Part shown: positions 7,791 to 16,846 of the stretch, one piece after another | Numbering within the stretch: position 1 is the first letter of the stretch | Layout: every line of letters starts with the position of its first letter | NCBI GenBank assembly: GCA_964388175.1 | Contig: CAYLYS010000005.1 | Coordinates: 5,696-69,695, forward strand | Direction: 5' to 3' | Length of the DNA stretch: 64,000 nucleotides | Source: JAITWN01 sp964388175 | Lineage (GTDB): Bacteria; Pseudomonadota; Gammaproteobacteria; SZUA-140 | Program-made: the position numbers and the translations under genes | The notes under the pieces: model-generated | Databases searched by the model: none | What the model saw: the letters and a program-made list of their open reading frames with translations, nothing else | Told to the model about the DNA's origin: nothing

Positions 7791-10085
7791 TCAATTGCCT
7801 AGGATACCACGTTCGAGCAGGCTTTCGAGATCGTCCCCGAGGCTGGCGAGCCCGATGAATTCGATCTGCAGATAGATACTGCGGTTGTATTCCGCGGCGA
7901 CTGCGCCCGTGGTGGTGCTGTCGAGGTAGCGCCGGTTGACGATGCGCGCCCGCCAGCAGCAGCTGCGGTATTCGACGCCGGCCAGGGTTTCCAGGGTACG
8001 CTCATCGTGCAGGGAGTAGTTGTGCCGCGCCACCATGTGCCAGCGCCGGCCGAGTGGCCACAGTACGGTGAGGTCGGTTTGTTCCAGGGAGCTTTCGCGG
8101 AACCGGTACGAGGCATTGATGAGGCTGCGCGGCGCCGGCCGGTACTGCAGCGCAATCCCCCCCATATCTATGCGCTCGAGTTCCTCGCTGTGGCGGGCGT
8201 CGAGGCGGAGGGAGAGCGTGGAAGTGATGGCCGCATTGGCCTCGGCGACGATGTCCGAGGTGCGCGCGGTGGCGGCAGCAGCGGTGCCGGCGGTTTGTAC
8301 TTCGCGATCGCGGAAATAATGGATGCGGCCGATGCCGGCCTGCAGGCGTTCACGCCCCGTCTGCATGTCGATCAGGCGCGTGACGAGCGCGGTGCTGAGC
8401 TGGTTGGCGTCGCCGACGCGATCGGCGCCGTTGAACCGGTTGTCTCTGAACAACTGGGTGAAATTGAAATCGGGGATGCCGGTATCGAACAGCGGCAGCT
8501 GGTCCTGATTCCGGTAGGGAGTGTGAAGATAGTACAGGCGCGGTTCCAGCGTCTGGAGCAGGGAGCGCCCGCCCCATTGAACGTTGCGTTCGAGGAAGAC
8601 GCCGGCATCCACCGTGAATACCGGCAGGGTCCGGTTTGGCGCGCGTTCGCTGCCGTCGATGTCGTCGAGTTCATAGCGCGTATGGCGCAGCGACAGCGTC
8701 GGCTGCAGGTAGGCGGCCATGGTGTACATGGGCAGGCTCAGCGCCGGCTGGATTTCCAGGCGGCGACCTTCGATGCGGTTGTTGTGGCGGAAATCGACAT
8801 AGCTGCTGGTGAGCCGGTAGTTGGGCCGGAAATTGTATTCAGGCAACTGGCTGCGAAACATCAGCGCGGGCGCCTGGCGATAGGGGCGCCGCGCGGCGGT
8901 GATGGTTTCGTCGACGGTCTGGTAGCGCTGTATGCGTGCCGAGGCCATCCAGGTGTTGGCCTGGTAGTTGGCGATCGCGCGCTGATCGAGATGGGTGATG
9001 GCGGTGGTGCTGAGATTGTTGCCGAAATCGCGGAAGTATTCGGCGTCGGAGACGCGGTTGTAATCGACGTCGAAGGTCAGTCCGGCGGCCGGATATCCGC
9101 TGTGGCGGTAGCCGAGCAGGCTGCGCTTGCGCTGCTGCACCCGGTCGTCACCCAGATAGGACAGGGTGATGTGGCCGTCGCTGCCGGGGTTGAGATAGCG
9201 GAGCTCCGATTCCAGCATCGTGCCGCGATCACTCATGATGCGTGGCGTCAGCGTGGCGTCGTAGCGCGGCGCGAGGTTCAGATAATACGGCATGGAGAAT
9301 TCCACCCCGTTGCGTGAAGAATCACGCAGCCTGGGCGGAAGGAGCCCCGATTTGCGCCGGTCGTCGATGGGGAAGCTCAGCCAGGGTGTATACAGGAACG
9401 GTACGCCCATGAAGGAGAGCGAAACATGATGCGCCGTGCCGGTGCCGGTGCTGCGGTCGAGCTTGACCCTGCCCGCGCGCAGCAGCCAGCTCTCATTGCC
9501 GGGGTCGCAGGTGGTATAGCGTGCGCTGCGCAGATGAGTGGTGTTGCGATCGAGGAAGTGCGCGTTCTGCGCTTCTCCGCGCGCGTGCCGGTCGAAGAGG
9601 CGGAAGCGGGCGTTGTCGATTTCCCCGCTATCGTCGTCGAGATAGATCTCGCCGCGGTCGCCGTCGAGCAGAATGTCGCCGCGCAGATAACGCACATTGC
9701 CCTGCGCCTGTACCCGCGCTGAGTGTCGTTCGTATGTCGCGGTGTCGGCCTGCAGCATTTGACCGTCGCTCAGTGCTTCGACGCTGCCGGTCATGGTGAC
9801 GATGTCATCTTCATTGCTGATGGCTTCGTCGGCGGTCAGTACGGTGAGGCCGGGGGAGCGGGCGGGAAGCACCGGGACGAGGGGGCGGGGATCCGGACGG
9901 CACAGGCCGAAAGTATGGAGATCCTGCCCGCCTGCCATCCCATTGGCCATCACCGGCGCGGCGGCGCCGGTGTACAGGCACAGCAGCAGTAGCGCGGCGC
10001 TGATCGATGGCTGCGTCAGCCGCGGAGACAGGGGTGCGGTGCAGGCAGTGCCCGGAGCGGACGCGAGGGATGGCTGAGATGGCAA
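7791..10085 (-). CDS. lptD: LPS-assembly outer-membrane protein LptD
   Basis: LptD with LptE inserts lipopolysaccharide into the outer leaflet. The protein has a signal peptide (ISAALLLLCLYTGAAAPVMA), an N-terminal LptA-like beta-jellyroll (ADEAISNEDDIVTMTGSV through the DNARFRLFDRHARGEA area) and a long C-terminal barrel with the SFPIDDRRKSGLLPP block. The frame is open upstream to 10223, but a strong promoter lies inside that stretch (10134-10163). I therefore choose the TTG at 10085, which is preceded by GAGGAACAGGGG. This gives 764 residues, close to the family length. Cys residues that could form the LptD disulfides are visible (CRPDP, YTTCDPG, YRSCCWR). Confidence 0.93.
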   Translation of the reverse strand: MPSQPSLASAPGTACTAPLSPRLTQPSISAALLLLCLYTGAAAPVMANGMAGGQDLHTFGLCRPDPRPLVPVLPARSPGLTVLTADEAISNEDDIVTMTGSVEALSDGQMLQADTATYERHSARVQAQGNVRYLRGDILLDGDRGEIYLDDDSGEIDNARFRLFDRHARGEAQNAHFLDRNTTHLRSARYTTCDPGNESWLLRAGRVKLDRSTGTGTAHHVSLSFMGVPFLYTPWLSFPIDDRRKSGLLPPRLRDSSRNGVEFSMPYYLNLAPRYDATLTPRIMSDRGTMLESELRYLNPGSDGHITLSYLGDDRVQQRKRSLLGYRHSGYPAAGLTFDVDYNRVSDAEYFRDFGNNLSTTAITHLDQRAIANYQANTWMASARIQRYQTVDETITAARRPYRQAPALMFRSQLPEYNFRPNYRLTSSYVDFRHNNRIEGRRLEIQPALSLPMYTMAAYLQPTLSLRHTRYELDDIDGSERAPNRTLPVFTVDAGVFLERNVQWGGRSLLQTLEPRLYYLHTPYRNQDQLPLFDTGIPDFNFTQLFRDNRFNGADRVGDANQLSTALVTRLIDMQTGRERLQAGIGRIHYFRDREVQTAGTAAAATARTSDIVAEANAAITSTLSLRLDARHSEELERIDMGGIALQYRPAPRSLINASYRFRESSLEQTDLTVLWPLGRRWHMVARHNYSLHDERTLETLAGVEYRSCCWRARIVNRRYLDSTTTGAVAAEYNRSIYLQIEFIGLASLGDDLESLLERGILGN

Positions 10086-10133
10086 ACCCCTGTTCCTCGG
10101 GATTCTGTATTTTTTCTGAATGATCAGCGCGTT

Positions 10134-10163
10134 ATTGTTGATGATCCGCAAGCGGCCTGTCAA
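10134..10163 (-). promoter_or_regulatory. Predicted sigma70 promoter of lptD
   Basis: On the minus strand a perfect TTGACA (10163-10158) is followed after 18 bases by AACAAT (10139-10134). Transcription would start near 10127, leaving roughly 40 bases of leader before the TTG at 10085. This argues against a longer LptD N-terminus. Confidence 0.55.
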
Positions 10164-10352
10164 ACGCCGATGGCGCCGGGCCAAGGTGTGATACCGGTCT
10201 CTCTTTCCGTGGGCGTACATCACGAATCGCGAAAATCCCCATTATGCCGTCAGCCGCAGCGCCGATAGTCAATGAGGAGTCTGGAGCCCCAGATGAAAAG
10301 CGTGACGGCGACGCGTGATGATGTGCTGTATCCACTCGGAGGTAATATCCCC

Positions 10353-11306
10353 ATGAGCATGCCCCAGACCAGCAAGACCGCCGCGGGTGTGTCGTCGCCT
10401 CCGGTTTCCGCCGGCGACAGAGATCCACCCGCAAGCCAGCCTTTGCTCGATATCCGGGCGCGTATCCGGCGTCTGGAAAAACTCCCGCCGATGCCGGAAA
10501 TGACGCACAAGATTTTCAGGCTGAGCAGCAATCCGCATGCCGATGTGAAGGAACTGGTGCAGATCGTCGGGCTCGATCCCAGTCTGGCCACGCAGGTCAT
10601 GCGTTATGCTGCATCGCCTTTCTTCAGCTATCAGGGCAAGGTCGATTCGGTACACACGGCCGTTACCCGCGTCCTCGGCTACAACACGGTTTTGAATCTG
10701 GCGCTGGGCGCGACGGCGGCTCGCGCCTTCAAGATACCGCGCAATGTTCCGCTCGGACTCGATTCGTTCTGGCGCCACGCGATCTACAGCGCGGCGCTGG
10801 TGCAGGCGTTGAGCAGCGCGGTGCCGAAGGAAATGCGCCCGCCCGCGGGTCTGGCCTATCTGGCCGGTCTTCTGCACAATTTCGGACACTTGCTGCTCGG
10901 CCATCTGTTCAAGCAGGAATTCCTGATCCTCAACAAATTCATCCTCAAGTACCCGGACAAACCCATCGAGCTGATCGAGCGGCGCGTGCTGGGGACCGAT
11001 CATGCCGTCATCGGCGCCTGGCTGATGGAGGCCTGGCGTCTGCCGGAAGAGATCGTCATCGCGACGCGCGAGCATCACAACGCGCAGTACCAGGAAATCC
11101 ATGCCGTTTATCCCCAGTTGGTGTTCCTGGCCGACCGTTTGCTCAAGCTGCACGGGATGGGGGACGCTTGCGATGCGCAGGTGCCCGCAGCGATCTACGA
11201 TTCGCTGGGGATCGGCGAATACCAGGCGACCGCGATCACCGGTCGTATCATGGAAGGGGCCGAAGGGCTGGAGCAGATGGCGATGAGTTTCGGCGCCGCC
11301 GCTTGA
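10353..11306 (+). CDS. HDOD-domain protein
   Basis: The HDOD domain is a relative of HD phosphohydrolases that usually lacks the metal-binding residues and acts in signalling or regulation. Here the domain starts at RIRRLEKLPPMPEMTHKIFRL and includes the LAGLLHNFGHLLLGHLF helix pair, where the HD motif reads HN. The frame opens at 10272, but GGAGGT about nine bases before the ATG at 10353 makes that the best start (317 aa); ATG 10293 is an alternative. No output domain is attached. It is divergent from lptD and stands alone. Confidence 0.8.
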   Translation: MSMPQTSKTAAGVSSPPVSAGDRDPPASQPLLDIRARIRRLEKLPPMPEMTHKIFRLSSNPHADVKELVQIVGLDPSLATQVMRYAASPFFSYQGKVDSVHTAVTRVLGYNTVLNLALGATAARAFKIPRNVPLGLDSFWRHAIYSAALVQALSSAVPKEMRPPAGLAYLAGLLHNFGHLLLGHLFKQEFLILNKFILKYPDKPIELIERRVLGTDHAVIGAWLMEAWRLPEEIVIATREHHNAQYQEIHAVYPQLVFLADRLLKLHGMGDACDAQVPAAIYDSLGIGEYQATAITGRIMEGAEGLEQMAMSFGAAA

Positions 11307-11312
11307 GAAGCG

Positions 11313-11353
11313 GGCGGCGCCCGCTGAAGACAGGCGCCGCCAGAGACGTTTTT
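11313..11353 (+). terminator. Possible intrinsic terminator after the HDOD gene
   Basis: A perfect 9-bp stem (GGCGGCGCC at 11313-11321 with GGCGCCGCC at 11333-11341) is followed seven bases later by TTTTT. The gap between stem and T-run makes it weak. It separates the HDOD gene from the converging moeB-type gene. Confidence 0.4.
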
Positions 11354-11370
11354 ATTCCTTTACGCGGAAT

Positions 11371-12573
11371 TCAGCCGGCCGCCTGTCGCGGCTCAGCCGT
11401 ATCCGTATCCGACGCGCATACCTGAGCGTAATCCTGGTATCCCGGGAAGACCGCGCCTTCGGCGCAATAGCGGCATTTCGGATTCTTGCGCACCTTCATC
11501 TCGGTGAAGCGCGCCGACAACGCGTCGTAGTGAAGCATGCGCCCGACCAGCGGCTGACCCAGTCCCAGCAGTATCTTGATGGTTTCCACTGCCTGCAGCA
11601 GGCCCAGTGTTCCCGGCATGACGCCGAGCACGCCGGCTTCGGCGCAGGACGGTGCGAATTCCGGCGGCGGCGGCTCCGGGAACATGCAGCGGTAACAGCC
11701 GCTGCTGTACTTCTCATAGGCTGGCCAGAAAACCGTGATCTGGCCTTCGAAGCGGTACACGGCGGCATGGATGTTGGGCTTGCCGAGCTTTACGCAGGCA
11801 TCGTTGACGAGGTAGCGGGTGGCCAGGTTGTCGGACCCGTCGACGATGACATCGTAGTCGGCGAAAATTTCTTCCACGTTGCTGCTGTCGAGGTGGGTTT
11901 CATAGGCGTTGATCCGGATCTTCGGATTGAGCGCCTGCAGTGCGACAGTGGCGGATTTGACCTTGGGCATGCCGACGCGTTCTTCGGTATGCAGGATCTG
12001 GCGCTGAAGATTGCTGCGATCGACGACGTCGTGATCGACCAGGCCCAGCGTGCCGACACCGGCTGCGGCCAGATAATAGGCGGACGGCGAACCCAGTCCG
12101 CCGGCGCCGATCAGCAGCACTTTGCTTTCGAGCAGCTTGATCTGTCCTTTTTCACCCACGTCCGGCATCAGCAGATGGCGCGAGTAACGCTCGCGGGCTT
12201 CGGCGTCCAGGGTGGCGGGGATTTCGAAGGGATGTCCTTCGTTTTTCCAGCGGCTGAAGCCTCCGGCCACCGAGCGCACATTCTGGTAACCCATGTGCTT
12301 GAGTGTTTCCGCGGCGAACAGCGAACGCACGCCGCCGGCGCACATGACCAGCACCGGCTGTTCGAAATCAGGGATGGCATCTTCCACGCGCAGTTCGAGG
12401 AAGCTGCGCCCCAGCCGCACGGCCCCCAAGGGGCTGCCCTGGGCGACTTCGTCGGTGTCGCGGACATCGAGCAGTGTGGCGCCGGACTTGCTCTGCGCCT
12501 GAAGAGCTTCGGCAGGTGTGATTTCCGCAATCGATCCACGCAACTCGGTCAGTCGACGATCTTTGGCCTTCAT
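11371..12573 (-). CDS. Rhodanese-ThiF/MoeB fusion, sulfur-carrier adenylyltransferase
   Basis: E1-like enzyme that adenylates the C-terminal Gly-Gly of a sulfur carrier such as MoaD and may supply persulfide sulfur itself. Residues about 15-115 are a rhodanese domain with the active-site Cys in LVMCAGGVRS. The ThiF/MoeB domain follows, with the nucleotide loop GAGGLGSPSAYYLA, the SNLQRQILH block and two zinc Cys pairs (CYRC, CRYC). In the eukaryotic MOCS3/Uba4 type the rhodanese is C-terminal; here it is N-terminal. Its neighbours (a second MoeB-like gene and moaACDE) point to molybdopterin synthase activation, though thiamine or tRNA thiolation cannot be excluded. Confidence 0.88.
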   Translation of the reverse strand: MKAKDRRLTELRGSIAEITPAEALQAQSKSGATLLDVRDTDEVAQGSPLGAVRLGRSFLELRVEDAIPDFEQPVLVMCAGGVRSLFAAETLKHMGYQNVRSVAGGFSRWKNEGHPFEIPATLDAEARERYSRHLLMPDVGEKGQIKLLESKVLLIGAGGLGSPSAYYLAAAGVGTLGLVDHDVVDRSNLQRQILHTEERVGMPKVKSATVALQALNPKIRINAYETHLDSSNVEEIFADYDVIVDGSDNLATRYLVNDACVKLGKPNIHAAVYRFEGQITVFWPAYEKYSSGCYRCMFPEPPPPEFAPSCAEAGVLGVMPGTLGLLQAVETIKILLGLGQPLVGRMLHYDALSARFTEMKVRKNPKCRYCAEGAVFPGYQDYAQVCASDTDTAEPRQAAG

Positions 12574-12761
12574 TATGACCTCCAGCCTAATAAGCTTGTG
12601 CTTGTGCGTATTACAGGACTACGGGCGTGCCTGGTGTTGCGCCGGCGCCCTGGTGCTTCGTGCGGGTGATTTCCTGGGTGTCTGAGAGCGAATTATCCGC
12701 AGATTATACCCCCGCGAACCGATCTCGGCATCTTTTGGGGCGCCGGGCTCGTATCAGGCGC

Positions 12762-13541
12762 TTACCCTGTGCCGTACAGATGTTCATGCCGCTTTTCCGC
12801 GCAGCTTGCGCATTGCGGATCCTGCAGCAGGGATGCCGTGTGCCATGTCATGCGCGCGGCGTCGAAACGCAGCAGGCGGCCGCATAAGGTATCGCCCAGC
12901 CCGAGGAGGATCTTGAGCGTCACGACGGCCATCATCGAGCCGATGACGCCGGTGAGCGGTGCGAGCACGCCGCTGGCGGCGCAGCTTTCGCCCGCCAGGC
13001 TGCTGTCCCGGTCGGGGTAGAGGCAGTTCAGGCACGGGCTGTCGCCGCGGCGATGGTCGAAACAGCTGATCTGACCCTGCAGGCGGATGGCTGCGCCCCA
13101 GACGAGCGGTTTGCGCCGGGCGATGCAGGCGGCATTGAGTGCGAAGCGGGTGTCGAAGTTGTCGCTGGCGTCGAGGATGACATCCGCTCGCTCCGCCTCG
13201 CGCTCCATGTCTGCCCGGCTCAGGCGCGAGGGGATCGTGCTGATGCGCACGCCGGGGTTGATGGCATGCAGGGTTTCGCGCGCCGAGTCGGTTTTCAGCC
13301 TGCCCAGGTCGGGGGTGGCGTGCAGGATCTGGCGCTGTAGATTGCCGAGATCCACATGGTCGTGATCGCCGATGATGAGATGTCCGATACCGCTGCCGGC
13401 GAGGTACATGGCGGCGGGCGATCCGAGCCCGCCCGCCCCGACGATGAAAACCGTGGCCTCGAGCAGCCTGCGCTGCCCTTCGATATCGATCTCGGGCAGC
13501 AGCATGTGCCTGCTGTAGCGTTGCAGCTGCTCATGGTCCAT
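12762..13541 (-). CDS. moeB: MoeB/ThiF/HesA-type adenylyltransferase
   Basis: Stand-alone E1-like adenylyltransferase of MoeB size (259 aa from the ATG at 13541; a GTG at 13559 is also possible). It has the QRYSRHMLLPEI opening, the GAGGLGSPAAMYLA nucleotide loop, the NLQRQILH block and zinc Cys pairs CLNC and CASC. It probably adenylates the C-terminus of MoaD for molybdopterin synthesis. It is a diverged paralogue of the rhodanese fusion 190 bp downstream on the same strand, so the two may serve different carriers. The gene symbol is provisional. Confidence 0.85.
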   Translation of the reverse strand: MDHEQLQRYSRHMLLPEIDIEGQRRLLEATVFIVGAGGLGSPAAMYLAGSGIGHLIIGDHDHVDLGNLQRQILHATPDLGRLKTDSARETLHAINPGVRISTIPSRLSRADMEREAERADVILDASDNFDTRFALNAACIARRKPLVWGAAIRLQGQISCFDHRRGDSPCLNCLYPDRDSSLAGESCAASGVLAPLTGVIGSMMAVVTLKILLGLGDTLCGRLLRFDAARMTWHTASLLQDPQCASCAEKRHEHLYGTG

Positions 13542-13564
13542 GGCGGACCACTGACACACGTTTC

Positions 13565-14503
13565 TCAGAATGTATAGGAATAGCAGCAGTCCTGCGGTGT
13601 GCGGCCGTCATCGGCCCAGCCGCCGAGCAGATAGATGGTGCGTCCGAGTACCGCTACGCCCATGGCGGCGAGTGGCTGGGGGATCGGCGGCAGCAGATGC
13701 CAGCGTTTGCCGGTCGGATCGTAGCAGGCGCAGTGGGCGCTGATGCCGTCGCCGCTGTAGCCGCCGAATATGAACGGCTGCCCCGCCGCCATGCATGCGC
13801 CGGCGCCGGCGGCGGTCCAGGGGAGATTCAGTGTCTCGCGCGACCATGCGCCCGTGCTCGGATCATAGGCTTCGATGTGATCGAAGTTGTTGAAACCCTC
13901 GGGCGTGAAGGCGACGCCTCCCAGGGTCAGAATGCGGCCGTTGATGACGACGGCGTCGAGGGCGAAGCGCGGCGTGGGCAGCGGCGCGATCTGTTCCCAT
14001 GTGCCGGCGTCAAGATTCAGTCGCTCACAGAAATCGAAGCCCGGGTCGGTCTTGGGGCCCGACAGGGTGGCATCGGGATGGTGGCCGCCGAGGATATAAA
14101 TATGGTTGTCCAACAGGGCGCCGGCCGGATAGTCGTGCGGCATGATCATGTCGGGACCCTTGGTCCAGCGGTCTTCTTCCGGGTAGTAGATTTCAGTGGT
14201 GCGCAGGAAGCGGAAGGTTCCGTTCTCCTGCTTGAAGCCGCCGCCGATGATGTAGATGGCGTTGCCGACGGTGAGTGCGATGGCGCCAGAACGCAGGGTC
14301 GGCATGTCGGCCCCGTAGCTCCAGGCATTGGTGGCGGGATCGTAAATGATGACGGAATTGAGGCTCTTGAAGTTCGGGCCGCCACCGCCGAAGCCGTAGA
14401 TCTTGCCGCCGAAGGTCGCTGTCGGGCAGTGTGAGCGCGCCACTGGAAGCGAAGGTCTGACAGTCCAGCTTCCCTGGTGGGTTTCTGCTGCGATATTCGT
14501 CAT
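13565..14503 (-). CDS. Kelch-repeat beta-propeller protein
   Basis: 312 residues made of about six kelch blades. Repeated signatures are a Gly-Gly pair after a beta strand (GKIYGFGGGG, NAIYIIGGG, NHIYILGGHH, GRILTLGGV, QPFIFGGYS, RTIYLLGGW) followed by YDPATNAW-type strands. There is no signal peptide or membrane segment, so it is probably cytoplasmic. Kelch propellers bind proteins or glycans, and the partner here is unknown. It ends 23 bp from the moeB start on the same strand and could be co-transcribed with it. Confidence 0.8.
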   Translation of the reverse strand: MTNIAAETHQGSWTVRPSLPVARSHCPTATFGGKIYGFGGGGPNFKSLNSVIIYDPATNAWSYGADMPTLRSGAIALTVGNAIYIIGGGFKQENGTFRFLRTTEIYYPEEDRWTKGPDMIMPHDYPAGALLDNHIYILGGHHPDATLSGPKTDPGFDFCERLNLDAGTWEQIAPLPTPRFALDAVVINGRILTLGGVAFTPEGFNNFDHIEAYDPSTGAWSRETLNLPWTAAGAGACMAAGQPFIFGGYSGDGISAHCACYDPTGKRWHLLPPIPQPLAAMGVAVLGRTIYLLGGWADDGRTPQDCCYSYTF

Positions 14504-14709
14504 GGAGAGCGCCTTGGGTATGGGTTGAGATAGATGTATATGATTCGTATCCGGCTGGCAAACCTTGAGACGTGGCCATTGTCCAATGAATACGTAGTGC
14601 GGGCAAGGCTGATTCGACGCTCCCGATGCTGTCTTAAGATGGGATCGTAACTTATGAAAAAGCCTGTGGATATTCAGGGTGACAAAGGCGCTCTCGGTTC
14701 AGTTTTCAG
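14504..14709. other. Intergenic region upstream of the moa leader
   Basis: Divergent spacer between the kelch gene and the folded moa leader. It should hold the promoters for both directions. I could not identify a convincing -35/-10 pair for either, and no open frame here looks real. Confidence 0.4.
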
Positions 14710-14850
14710 GGGGGCTATGCTAGTATGGATGGCAAGATCCTCAGGCCGAGGAGATGGAACGTGCGGAGCTGGTTGAGGGGATTTTCCCGCACGTAAGGGC
14801 ATGCAAGCCCCGGGTGGTTTGCGCTCTCCTAAACATAGAGCATCGAGACT
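14710..14850 (+). ncRNA. Structured moaA leader, candidate molybdenum-cofactor riboswitch
   Basis: A 390-base untranslated leader precedes moaA. Its first part can fold as a multi-branch domain closed by CTATG (14715-14719) with CATAG (14834-14838). Inside are CCTC/GAGG (14739-14751), an 8-bp perfect stem ACGTGCGG/CCGCACGT (14759-14766 with 14787-14794) and GGGC/GCCC (14797-14810). A further hairpin TGGAGG/CCTCCA lies at 14972-14993. Moco riboswitches are known upstream of moaA in gammaproteobacteria, which makes this the likely identity. I recognised it by position and fold, not by matching the consensus base by base. Confidence 0.45.
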
Positions 14851-15099
14851 CCACCGCCTATCACGTCAGGACGACCCGGCAGTTTGCCTTACCTGGACCT
14901 TATTTAAGTATTCATGGATGGCAGCGATAACCTCCATTATGGATGGCGGGCGCGTGGATGCCCTCGTTCCAAGTGGAGGCAGGCGGAGACCTCCAGCCAG
15001 GGATGCTGACGACCGAATAACCTAGTGTGCTGGTCGGGATCTGACGAGGGGCCGCTTGTAAATTACTCCATGTGAAGAAGCCCTTGAGGAGAACGTAAC

Positions 15100-16221
15100 A
15101 TGCTCAATAACTCGCTGAACCAGAAGGCCTACGGTGCCCTGGCGAGCAACTCCGTTTCAGCGCTGCAAGAGAACAATCTCCCTGCCCATCCACTTCCGCC
15201 TTTGCAGGACCGCCACGGTCGCACCTTCGATTATGTCCGTATCGCTGTCATCGAGCAGTGCAACCTGCGCTGTACCTACTGTATGCCGGAGGAAGGCGTA
15301 AGGTTCAAAGAAAAGGATATGGTCCTGCGCACGGACGAAATCCTGCGCGTGGTGGAAACCCTGGCCCGCATGGGTGTCCGGAAGGTCCGTTTCACGGGTG
15401 GAGAGCCGACCGTCAGACCCGATATCGTCGATATCGTCGCCAGGACCGCGCGCGTGCCGGGCGTGAAAGCCGTGCACATGACGACCAACGGTCTGCTGTT
15501 CCCCAAATACGCCACGGCGCTGCGCGAAGCAGGCCTGTTCGGCGTCAACATCAGTCTCGATTCGCTGCAGGCGGACAAGTTCGAAACCATTACCCGCCGT
15601 ACCGGTCTGGAGAAGGTGCTCGAAAGCATAGATCTCGCCGTCGAACTCGGCTTCCCCAGGGTCAAGATCAACGTCGTTCTGATGCGCGGCTTCAATGAGG
15701 ATGAGCTGCTCGATTTCTGCGAGCTCACCAAGGATCGTCCGATCACGGTGCGTTTTATCGAATTCATGCCGTTCGATGCGCATCAGATCTGGGAAAACGG
15801 CCAGCATTTCGCCAGCGCGGCGGATCTCTGCGGGCAGATCGAGCGCCACTATGAGCCGCAGGGACTGGCACCTTCCCAGGGAACCCGTACCGAGCACCAT
15901 ATGTACCAGGTGCCCGGGTATGCCGGTAAGTTCGGCGTCATCCCCGCCTTCACGCGCAGCCTGTGCGGCAACTGTTCACGCATCCGCGTGACCGCCGACG
16001 GCAGCATCATGAACTGCCTCTACTCCGAAGAGCCTTATCACCTGCGCGATCTGATCCGCAAGGGTGGCAGCGACGATGACATCGTTGCGCTGTTCCGCAA
16101 GGCTTTCGATGAAAAGCACAAGGATGGTTTCGAGGCGAAGAAAGCTGCCAGCGTCGCGGCCAAGATCAACGTGTCCGATATCGAGCGTTCGCGCGCGAGC
16201 ATGACGCAGATCGGTGGCTGA
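15100..16221 (+). CDS. moaA: GTP 3',8-cyclase (molybdenum cofactor step 1)
   Basis: Radical-SAM enzyme that, with MoaC, turns GTP into cyclic pyranopterin monophosphate. The N-terminal cluster motif is CNLRCTYC. The C-terminal cluster ligands are CGNC with a third Cys in MNCLY. The protein ends in Gly-Gly, as active MoaA does. A run of about 35 extra N-terminal residues precedes the DRHGRTFDYVR block. AGGAG lies nine bases before the ATG. It is first in the moaA-C-D-E operon. Confidence 0.97.
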   Translation: MLNNSLNQKAYGALASNSVSALQENNLPAHPLPPLQDRHGRTFDYVRIAVIEQCNLRCTYCMPEEGVRFKEKDMVLRTDEILRVVETLARMGVRKVRFTGGEPTVRPDIVDIVARTARVPGVKAVHMTTNGLLFPKYATALREAGLFGVNISLDSLQADKFETITRRTGLEKVLESIDLAVELGFPRVKINVVLMRGFNEDELLDFCELTKDRPITVRFIEFMPFDAHQIWENGQHFASAADLCGQIERHYEPQGLAPSQGTRTEHHMYQVPGYAGKFGVIPAFTRSLCGNCSRIRVTADGSIMNCLYSEEPYHLRDLIRKGGSDDDIVALFRKAFDEKHKDGFEAKKAASVAAKINVSDIERSRASMTQIGG

Positions 16222-16307
16222 GGGGCCAGCGGGGATAGTCATAGATCAATAATGAACGCTGGCTGCGGTCGGTGTGTTCGGAATTCAGTGCGAGGAAGAG
16301 GCGAGAG

Positions 16308-16799
16308 ATGAGCTACAACGAATTGACCCATTTCAATGCGAGTGGCGAGGCCCATATGGTCGATGTGGGCAGCAAGAGCTCGACGACGCGTGAGGGCGTC
16401 GCGGAAGGCCGCATCTATATGCAGCCTGAAACGCTGAAAAAAATCATGGAAGGCAGCCACAAAAAGGGAGACGTGCTGGGTATCGCACGTGTTGCCGGCA
16501 TCATGGGTGCGAAGAAAACGCCGGAACTGATACCGCTGTGCCATCCCATCATGATCACTTCGGTCGATCTGGAATTGATGGCGGAGCCGGACAAGGATGC
16601 GGTTTATTGCAAAGCGGTCGTGCGCTGCAATGGCCAGACCGGCGTGGAGATGGAGACGCTGACGGCAGTGCAGGTGGCGTTGCTGACGATCTACGACATG
16701 TGCAAAGCGGTGGACCGCGGTATGGTCATATCCGAGATCGGATTGCTCGAAAAATCGGGCGGCAAGTCGGGACACTGGCGCCGGTCGGCTACGGCCTGA
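16308..16799 (+). CDS. moaC: Cyclic pyranopterin monophosphate synthase
   Basis: MoaC converts the MoaA product 3',8-cH2GTP to cPMP. The 163-residue protein shows the family opening HMVDVGSKSSTTREGVAEGRI, the LIPLCHPI active-site block and EMETLTAVQVALLTIYDMCKA. The frame opens at 16272, but the ATG at 16308 is chosen because GAGGAAGAGG lies just upstream and the length then fits. Confidence 0.97.
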   Translation: MSYNELTHFNASGEAHMVDVGSKSSTTREGVAEGRIYMQPETLKKIMEGSHKKGDVLGIARVAGIMGAKKTPELIPLCHPIMITSVDLELMAEPDKDAVYCKAVVRCNGQTGVEMETLTAVQVALLTIYDMCKAVDRGMVISEIGLLEKSGGKSGHWRRSATA

Positions 16800-16846
16800 C
16801 CCTGACGTCATACCGATCATCTTTAGCAGCGAGCAAGGGCTGAATC

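Noticed and set aside
8007..9317. 436-residue plus-strand frame opposite lptD
   Set aside because: Antisense shadow with no start signal or domain; the lptD barrel explains the sequence.
10086..10223. N-terminal extension of LptD to an ATG at 10223
   Set aside because: A TTGACA/AACAAT promoter lies inside it, and the extension would put about 46 basic residues before the signal peptide.
14801..15025. 74-codon frame in the moaA leader, possible leader peptide
   Set aside because: No Shine-Dalgarno, no biased composition, and it overlaps the predicted helices.
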